64,000 nt of DNA, taken from the NCBI RefSeq assembly GCF_024166365.1, contig NC_064822.1:108434823-108498822 (forward strand), in the 5' to 3' direction. Within the stretch, counting starts at the first letter, position 1. The number at the start of each line of letters is the position of its first letter. The notes below the pieces were generated by a model. It made no database searches. It had not been told where the DNA came from and saw only the letters and a list, made by a program, of their open reading frames with translations. The stretch is from Elephas maximus indicus. Its lineage: Eukaryota; Chordata; Mammalia; Proboscidea; Elephantidae. This document shows positions 56,178 to 64,000 of this stretch, one piece after another. Made by a program: the position numbers and the translations under genes.

Positions 56178-56605
56178 TGTTGTTGTTGTTAGGTGCCATC
56201 AAGTCAGTTCCAGCTCATAGCAACAAAATGTACAACAGAACAAAACACTGCCTAGTCCTGCCTCATGCTCACAACCATTACTGTGTTTAAGCCCATTGCT
56301 GCAGCCACTGTGTCAATCCATTTCGTTAAGGGTCTCTTTTTCACTGACTCTCCATTCTACCAAGCGTGATGTCCTTCTCCAGGGACTGGTCCCTCCTGAT
56401 AACATGTACAAAATATGTGAGCCAAGGTCTTGCCATCCTTATCTAAGGAGCATTCTGGCTGTACTTCTTCCAAGACAGATTTGTTCATTCTTCTGGCAGT
56501 TCATGGTATATTCAATATTCTTCACCAACACCATACTTCAAAGGCATCAATTCTTCCTTGGTCTTCTTATTCACTGTCCAGCTTTTACATGTATATGAGA
56601 CGAAT
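56178..56605 (-). mobile_element. RTE LINE 3' end, antisense
   Basis: It starts 'gttgttgttgttaggtgcca' (reverse-complemented tail) and continues through 'atgtccttctccagggactg' and 'tcttattcactgtccagctt'. About 430 bp, 5'-truncated. Confidence 0.9.
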
Positions 56606-58270
56606 GAATCCAGTTATACCCGCTGGTTATCAGAGATGAGAAGAGTGCTGTTCAAGACCTCTCATCCAGACAGTCCCCTCACCCTAGCCCAGGGCCCTAC
56701 TCCCACCCCTGGGGAAAGCCTCAACTCTCCTTGGTGAAGGGAGGTAAAGAGAGGGGTGTTTTGGCCCCACCTGGTCTGGGTCACCCACCAGAGTGGAAAA
56801 GGTGGGAAGTCCCAGGCCTGTCAAAACCTTTCTGACCTTGAGTTAGTCACCCTCTAAGCCTCAGTTTCTTCATATGTGAAATAAATGAGAAATTCCTTTC
56901 TCGAGTACACATTTTTTAGGTGTAAGACCTTGATCTGCCTTGCCCTACCTATTTTAAGGGTAGTTGTGAGTCACCTGTGAAATAATGCAGGTGGGAGTGA
57001 GTCATGAAGTTCCGAATGGTTCCATACATCCTACAATCTTGGAATTATGGGAGGCCTTGCAAGTCTTGTCTGTCTTCCTGCCCTCACCCACCACCCATAT
57101 CAGGGGTTTTTGTCTGCTTTGCCTCAAATGTGACCTCGGCACTTAGCTCAGTGCTTGGCACATAATAGGTGCTCAATAAAAGTGTTGACTAAATGAATGA
57201 ATGGCTCAAATTTGGCCTCCCAGGGCAGTAATCCTCTTTGTCACCCTCCTGATATCTAGCCTCTGTGTTAAGGCTTTAAGACAGTGCAGCCCCCGCTGGA
57301 CTCTCTGTTACTAGAACATTATTGCTCCTTCTTCTGAACTGAAATCCTCCTCCTCCTAATCTTCTAGACCCAGCTCTGCCCACTAGAATTACACAGAGCC
57401 ATCTTCCACAAGATCTCATATGTGAGTGATTATTATTTTTCTCCTGCCATGTGTAAAGGGAGCCTCAAGCACTGTGTAATAGTTCAGCTCCACTGCTGGC
57501 CTTGACCCCACCTGCCCAGGAATGAGCCCTACAGCCTGTAAATGAGCTGGAGAATCAATCTTCTTCACAGGAACATCTCAAGGAAATTAGAACTACAGTG
57601 ATTCCCAGGTCTCTGTGGTCTCCCTGGGGACCCTGGTCAGAACGTGATGAAGTGGCTGATGCTGCAGCAGGAGGAATTTAGAGTGAACTTTTGAAAGACC
57701 ATGAGGCCCCTGGGATTCCCTGAGCCTAACATACAGGGCTCTTCCCTCTGGGCAGTAGGGTCAAGTGGGCCCCTGCCAGATGGGCTGACCTTTCTCCATC
57801 ACGCACCCCCTTGAGATCTGAAGACCTTCGTTTACATTGTTGAGCTTCTTCTAGGCCTTTCCCACACATGCCTGTGTTTGAGCCCTGTTTTTGTCCATTG
57901 CTAGAGCTAATGATTTACACTCAGGGCCAGATGAAAGGACTGGGGAGGCGAGGGTGGGTGAGAGAAGAGAAAGGCAGAAGCTTTGAAGCCACCCAGGTGT
58001 GGGGAGTGAACTTTCAGCCCCTTGTGGCCTGAGTCCTCCACCCCAAATTAGTTCCCTTTGTGGGATTTACACTACCCTTTCCCTCTTCTCCTTCCAAAAG
58101 TTGCTGCAGTCTCTTCCAGGAAGCCTTCCCGAGCTCCATCACTCTACTCTTCTCTACCCCATCACCTTGTCCCCGCAAATCCCCATGCTAATGTCTAAAG
58201 CAGTATTTCTCAAACTGTGACTGAAAGAATTGGCTAACCAGCATATGAATATATTTTAATAAAATGGATA
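56606..58270. other. Intergenic; MIR/L2 remnants, no gene
   Basis: A MIR-like piece lies at 56825-56950 and an L2/MIR end at 57125-57205 ('cttggcacataataggtgct'). Otherwise unique. No gene is seen. Confidence 0.45.
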
Positions 58271-58283
58271 GAATAGGGTAGGA

Positions 58284-59581
58284 CACCCTAGAGAAATAAG
58301 AGCCTTCACACGAACAGATAAATGCACACCCATGTTTATTGCAGCTCTGTTTACAATAGCAAAAAGCTGGAAGCAACCAAGGTGTCCATCAACAGATGAA
58401 TGGTTAAATAAACTATGGTATATTCACACAATGGACTACTACGCTTCTATAAAGAACAGTGACGAATCTGTGAAACATTTCATAACATGGAGGAACCTGG
58501 AAGGCATTATGCTGAGTGAAATTAGTCAGAGGCAAAAGGACAAATACTGTACAAGACCACTATTATAAGTTCTTAAGAAATAGTATAAACTGAGAAGAAC
58601 ACATTCTTTTGTGGTTACGAGGCGGGGAGGGGGGAGGGGGAAGAGGGTTATTTACTGATTAGTTAGTAGATAAGAACTACTTTAGGTGAAGGGAAGGACA
58701 ATACTCAATACACGAAAGGTCAGTTCAACTGGACTGGACGAAAAGCAAAGAAGTTTCCAGGATAAACTGAATGCTTCGAAGGTCAGCGGAGCAAGGGCGG
58801 GGGTTTGGGGACTATGGCTTAAGGGGACTTCTAAGTCAATTGGCATAATAAACTCTGTTATGATAACATTCTGCATCCCACTTTGAACTGTGGTGTCTGG
58901 GGTCTTAAAGGCTAACAAGCAGCCATCTAAGATGCATCAATTGGTCTCAACCCACCTGGATCAAAGGAGAATGAAGAACACCAAGGTCACACAATAACTA
59001 TGAGCCCGAGACAGAAAGGGCCACATGAACTAGAGACTTAATCATCCTGAAACCAGAAGAACTAGATGGTGCCCAGCCACAACTGATGACTGCCCTGACA
59101 GAGAGCACAACAGAGAAACCCTGAGGGAGCAGGAGAACAGTGGGATGCAGAACCCAAATTCTTATAAAAAGACAAGACTTAATGGTCTGACTGAGACTAG
59201 AAGAATCCCGGCAGTCATAGTTCCCAAACCTTCTGTTGGCCCAGGACAGGAACCATTCCCGAAGACTACTCATCAGACATGGAAGAGACTGTACAATGGG
59301 CTGGAGAGAGATGCTGATGAAGAGTGAGCTACTTGTATCAGCTGGACACTTGAGACTGTATTGGCATCTCCTGTCTGGAGGGGAGATGGGAGGGCAGAGA
59401 GGGTTAGAAACTGGCAAAACGGTCACAGAAGGAGAGACTGGAAGAAGGGAGTGGGCTGACTCATTAGGGGGAGAGTAAATGGGAGTATGTAGTAAGGTGC
59501 ATATAAGCTTATATGTGACAGACTGACTTGATTTGTAAACTTTCACTTAAAGCACAATAAAAATTATTTAATAAAAAAAAA
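58284..59581 (+). mobile_element. L1 3' end, 5'-truncated, with 13-bp TSD
   Basis: 1.3 kb from the ORF2 end ('cccatgtttattgcagctct', 'gctgagtgaaattagtcaga') through a G-rich tract (58622-58648) and the 3' UTR to 'cacaataaaaattatttaat' and an A-tail. GAATAGGGTAGGA occurs at 58271-58283 and 59583-59595. Confidence 0.95.
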
Positions 59582-59819
59582 AGAATAGGGTAGGATAGAC
59601 TAGATCAGAGTGCATCCTATGTGGTAAGGGTAAATACTGCTACCTGTTTTCATGAATCGATATATATTTCTTTTAATTCTATGAATTTTCATAAAAAAAA
59701 AAATGTTTAAAAGCCACCAGTTCAGAGCACTTGGTTCTATTGTCTCGAAGGTCTAGTCTGGCTGGATATATGACCCATCTGGCTTACCTCTTCCTCTTTC
59801 CCCTTCTCCGTCTCCACGC

Positions 59820-60035
59820 AGCACCATCTACTAGAGCTTTCTGCTATAATGGAAAGTTTTATGTCTGTGCTGTTTAGCATGGTAGCCACTAGCCACAGGT
59901 GGCTACTGGGCACTTGAAATATAGCTAGCGTGAATGAGGAAATGAATTTTTAATTCATTTTTATCTAATTTCAGTAAATTTAAATAGCCACAGGATGGCT
60001 AGTGGCTACTTTATTGGACAGTGCGACTCTAGACT
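59820..60035. mobile_element. hAT-like nonautonomous DNA transposon (MER-type)
   Basis: 'tagccactagccacaggtgg' and 'atagccacaggatggctagt' form an imperfect internal palindrome, and 'ctgtgctgtttagcatggta' mirrors 'ctttattggacagtgcgact'. This is the layout of a short palindromic MER element. The family name was not determined. Confidence 0.6.
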
Positions 60036-60287
60036 GTAAGCTCTCTGTGGGCAAAGACTGGGTCTGTCTTCCTCACTCTTGTACCCCTGCTATTTAGCAC
60101 ATTTCCAACACATGGTAAGTCATCAATAGTGATTTTTTTTTACCCCCCCCCCCAAAAAAAAGCCCTGATATAATATTATCCAGTTACCAGGGGGCAAATA
60201 TTCCCACCATGGCCAATTTCAACCTACCAGTGGTTTACACTACCAAGCAAAATTCCTGAATCTAACAATCAGCTCTCACAAGCATTT

Positions 60288-60523
60288 TTTTTTTAATTAA
60301 TTTTTATTGTGCTTTAAGCGAAAGTTTACAAATCAGGTCAGTCTCTCATACAAAAATTTACATACATCTTGCCATACGCTCCTAATTGCTCTCCTTCCTA
60401 TGAGACAGCACAGTTCTTCCCTCCACTCTCTCTCCTCGTGTCCATTTGGGTAGCTTCTGGCCCCCTCTGGGCTCTCATCCCCACTCCAGGCAGGAGATGC
60501 CAACATAGTCTCATGTGTCCACT
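60288..60523 (-). mobile_element. L1 3' UTR, very short, with perfect 14-bp TSD
   Basis: A T-tract, 'tttattgtgctttaagcgaa' and 235 bp of 3' UTR only. TCTCACAAGCATTT lies at 60274-60287 and 60524-60537. Confidence 0.95.
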
Positions 60524-60537
60524 TCTCACAAGCATTT

Positions 60538-62105
60538 GAACGAGTGAATGAGCAAATAATCTACTAGGATCGGACTCTGTACGCAGAACAACCAAGTGAG
60601 GGAGGGATAAGGAGAGTAGAGAGATCTTTGAAGATATTGTAGGCCTCTTTCTCCCTTTATGTCTCCTCCTTGTCCCAAAAACAATCTAATGGGAGAACAA
60701 TTGAACTTTTTCAGCCTGTGCCCCTCCACCACTTTAAGGGACCTCCAGACAGGCCCCAACCTAAGTTATTCTAGCCAGAGGAAAATCCTGCGTTACAAAG
60801 CCCATGGAATAAATATTAATGCATTTTGAATGAATACTAGACTCTTGTAAGGCAACGGCTACCATTTTTTAAATTGTCAAGGTATAGAAACTATACAGTC
60901 TCCCTCAGTCACGTAAATAACATTTGTAATGGGAAGATGCTAAAACTGTAAATCTTACTGTCATTTTTTTCAGAAAGCCCAGTGCAGATGTGTTTCTAGG
61001 CTGTAGGCACCATCTTCCACCTCCCCTTTGAAGGGCTTTCCAGTCCTTCCCCTGGGGTCCCTCCTAAATTCCACACATGTTCAAGGAAGGAGGGGCAGGT
61101 GCCTACTAGTAGGGTAGCTTGGACCCAGGCCCAAACCCTCAGTCATAAAAAACTAATTAATTTGAAACACAGAGCACTCAAAAATTCAAGCAACGAAAAT
61201 AAGACAAGGATATAAGAAAGGTCAGACGGTTACTTCAGAGCTAAGGAATGGTACTGGCAGCAAATGCCACAGGTGTTCATGGCATAAGGGCAATCTAAGG
61301 GATGCTAGGACTTGGGTAGCTGGGATAGTGTGCCCTCCAGATGAGGGAACAATGAGAACAAAGTCCCCAAGGCTCAACTATGTGCCTAGCAGTAAGTACT
61401 CAATAAATACATGAGCATTGGCTTTGCTTAAGTTAAATGAAGAGTCCTAGAGAATCTGAATCTTTGTTCTTGGCTGTAGCAGAGGCAAGATTGTGTGGGT
61501 GGCAGATGCCACGTTTCAGGCAATAAATCACCAGGGAGATAACCTCGAGCTGGCAGAACAGGCAGTGGGGCTGAGCTGAGCCAAAGCACCAACAAAAGGG
61601 TCTTGTCTAGTATCAGGGATGCCAACCCTCCAGCTACCCCCGGGCACCAGGCCTAGATAAGGAGGTGACATCCTGCCTGCAGAACATGGTTTGTCCCAGC
61701 CTGGATCTCCAAGGCCCACTGCCCACCTTGGCACAGCCTTGAGCCCTGTCTGGCACCACATCTAGCCATGTTGTGCTCCCCAGGGCTGAGGGCATCAGAT
61801 CCCTCTGTTGGCAGGGCCAAGAGTGGCTGAAAGGTCACAGCCCTAGTCAAATCAGAGCCTCCCTGGGACTCCCTGGAGCTCTCTCTCATCTGCCATCTAC
61901 TCCCAGGCCTCCTATCACCTCAGCACAGCCCTTCCCAGCAGGTTCTCTGATTCGTTCAAGCTTCCACCAACTAATACAAAATCGCCCTTAAAAGGCTATA
62001 TAGTAATGGTTAATCCCTTATCCACAATTTCAAAATCCAGAAAGCTCTGAAAACCAAAAGTTATTAGCAATTCACACACAAAACATGGCATGAGACTGGT
62101 TTATT
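60538..62105. other. Intergenic, no gene
   Basis: Unique sequence with an L2/MIR end near 61375-61420 ('gcagtaagtactcaataaat'). 62010-62105 and 62313-62430 may be one old transposon of unknown family, split by the SINE. No gene is seen. Confidence 0.45.
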
Positions 62106-62312
62106 TAAAAAAACAGTTGCTATTGAGCCAACTTCGACTCATGGTGACCCCATATGTGTCGGAGTAAAACTGTGCTCCACAGAGTTTTCAGGGACTAATT
62201 TTTTGGAAGTAGATCACCAGGCCTTTCTTCTGAGGTACTTCTGGGTGGGCTCGAACTCCCAACCTTTCAGTCAGCAGCCTAATGCACTAACCTTTTGAAC
62301 CACCCAGGCTAT
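62106..62312 (-). mobile_element. AfroSINE, long subtype
   Basis: An antisense copy: 'cgactcatggtgaccccata', 'ggaagtagatcaccaggcct', 'gcactaaccttttgaaccac'. TSD is unclear. Confidence 0.88.
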
Positions 62313-64000
62313 TTACAGCTTTTATATATCCCACTGTGTGTGACTATTCATATATTCACTGCAGAAATAGTAATGTGTTTGATTCCAGGTGCCTACCTCA
62401 GAGCACAGTGTAAAGATCAATGGAAATGAAGTGTGTAGTATGCTTAAGGAACTCAGGGGTTTAGGCTACTTTTACTGTTCCTTCATCTGGTAAATATTTC
62501 TTGACCACCTTGTACTGTGCTAGGCCTCTGTGGGCAAGATGATGTTTAAATTATGGTCTGAACTCAAGGAGAGGCAGAACGTGCACATAAAATTGAGATC
62601 TAAACTGGGCTGAGCAAATGAAAGGAAGATTTCAGAGGAGAGGAGAGTTTGGTGTGCAGAAAAAGAGGTCCAGAAGCCTAAAGAAGGTGCCCTGGGCGGT
62701 GTCAGGAGACTGGGCCCAGTCAGGCTCTGCTACTCACTCACTGTGTGACTTTGACAATGTTCTTTCCTTGCTGGGCCCAGGTTTCCTCATCAAAACCTAT
62801 AACATGTAGGTTTGGCCTAGATCACCTCTAGGTCCATTTATGGCTGTAATGTTCTAGATGTCAAAGATCTAGAGAGCCATCATTTAGGAGAAGATAAATT
62901 AGACCTAGTCTTTGTGACTCTCAGGGGTACAACCAGACCAAAATGTGGGAGTCAGAGGAGGCAGGCTTCTGCTCCAATAGAGGGCTTTCTAAGGTTTTTT
63001 TTTTTAAAAAAAAAAGAAACTTTTTTTAAGGTGCTCTCTTGCCATCAGATGAGCTGCCTGCCTCCTGGTTAGCAGGTCCTCTGTCTCCAGAGCAGAAGCT
63101 GGACAATTCTCATCCTTTCCACAGTGGGGCAGCCTGGGGTATGCGAATTAGGTAGGAAGTCAGAGCAGATGACCATCCAGTCCCCTCCTGCCCAGAGGGT
63201 CTGTGATTCCATAAACTCAACCACAAGAGAGGCTTCAGACTTGCAGAGTGTTAGACAATTTATCAAGTGGGTCCAACTAATGTCACTCTTGCAGCAGGTC
63301 TATAAGACAGCAGGAGAGAAACCCAAGTCCCAGTGAACAAGGGGGGAGGGGGGCAGAAATGTTCTCTAGGCACCTGGATGTAATGGGCACTACCTATTAA
63401 GGAAGGGGAAGTTATGGTCATCTATACATATAATATACAAAACACAAATTATGCACCAAATAGCAGAACATAATCAATGTGGAGTTAGTGGCAATAAGGG
63501 CTGGCAGGGGATTGGGGAGAAGTCCATGTCCTCACTCCTCTCTTCAGCTGGTCATTTCTGCCCTCCATTTCTCTCTCTGTCTAAAACACACTCACATACA
63601 TATACACACACACCTCTTTCCTCCGATTCTTCACACAGTACCACCAGACACCAAGCGGAGATGCGGCCCCTGCCCTGCCCTGCCCTTAAGGAGTCTAAAG
63701 TGTGGTTGGCCAAACACCAGCCAGACTCTTCAAGGGAAACCACAAAGGACCAAAGCTGAGCGAGGTCTTCTTTATCAGAGTTGTGTGATGTGTCAAGAAT
63801 TACAGAGGAGGACCAAGCAGGGAAAGAAGCAGGGGGAGAGCGCTTCCTGGAGGAGGTGGCCATCATGCTGATAGATGAGTGGAATGTGGGTAAAGGATAG
63901 GGAACAGGGAGTGGAGATGGAAGCACCATGAGTGAGGACTTGGAGAGTCATTTGCCTTCATCCATGGAGAACTCCCCTTAAAAAAGAGGCCATTTTTGAA
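62313..64000. other. Intergenic; L2/MIR remnants, no gene
   Basis: L2-like at 62465-62570 ('taaatatttcttgaccacct') and MIR at 62700-62870 ('ctactcactcactgtgtgac'). A T-run and A-run pair lies at 62995-63030. A short CA run lies near 63590-63612. The open frames at 63451-63929 are not supported by any domain. Confidence 0.45.

Noticed and set aside
43420-64000. EIF4B exons expected downstream
   Set aside because: No frame resembles the EIF4B N-terminus or RRM. In human the gap after KRT18 is larger than the sequence available here.
1-64000. CRISPR arrays, bacterial operons, prophage
   Set aside because: All regular repeats are mammalian SINEs/LINEs, LTRs or simple repeats. The spliced keratin gene shows this is vertebrate DNA.

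Overview
This 64 kb window is nuclear DNA from an afrotherian mammal, most likely an elephant or a close paenungulate relative. The clue is the repeat content. There are more than a dozen tRNA-derived AfroSINE copies with the 'ccctggtggcgcagtggtt' head, many RTE (BovB-like) LINE copies ending in 'cacctaacaacaacaac', and L1 3' ends that occur repeatedly in two related forms. None of this is bacterial: there are no operons, no CRISPR array, and almost all open frames are chance or transposon-derived.

The only protein-coding gene I can support is KRT18 (keratin 18, type I), on the + strand at 39.5-43.4 kb. It has seven coding exons that splice into a 426-residue keratin. Its CpG-rich promoter lies just upstream, a TGAGTCA (AP-1) site lies in intron 1, and a poly(A) signal is at 43385. 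Intron 3 uses a GC donor and carries an AfroSINE. Intron 4 is 105 nt, in frame and without a stop. In other mammals KRT18 lies between KRT8 and EIF4B. Neither gene is recognisable here, so both probably lie outside the window.

Layout. 0.8-8.3 kb: RTE fragments, AfroSINEs and a solo LTR. 8.3-17.4 kb: mostly unique DNA with old MIR/L2 pieces, one SINE-in-SINE and a 43-bp tandem duplication. 17.4-31.3 kb: L1, RTE, MLT1 and ERV LTR insertions nested in one another, ending in a 5.1 kb minus-strand L1 that keeps its 5' UTR and ORF1 but has lost nearly all of ORF2. 31.3-39.2 kb: KRT18 upstream DNA with a second solo LTR and an unexplained 235-bp inverted repeat (34375-35303). 43.4-49 kb: downstream DNA with a near-perfect 30-bp-arm hairpin (44681-44768) and an L1 inserted in a SINE. 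49.3-53.7 kb: two RTE elements head to head, one holding an L1 that holds another L1. 55.2-55.8 kb: an orphan CpG-rich segment that could be a promoter. 56-64 kb: L1, RTE and SINE copies in otherwise unique DNA.

The best candidates for something undescribed are the 235-bp inverted repeat upstream of KRT18, the miRNA-like hairpin downstream of it, the orphan CpG-rich segment, and the ORF2-less L1 with a tandem-monomer 5' UTR. I found no convincing new protein-coding system.
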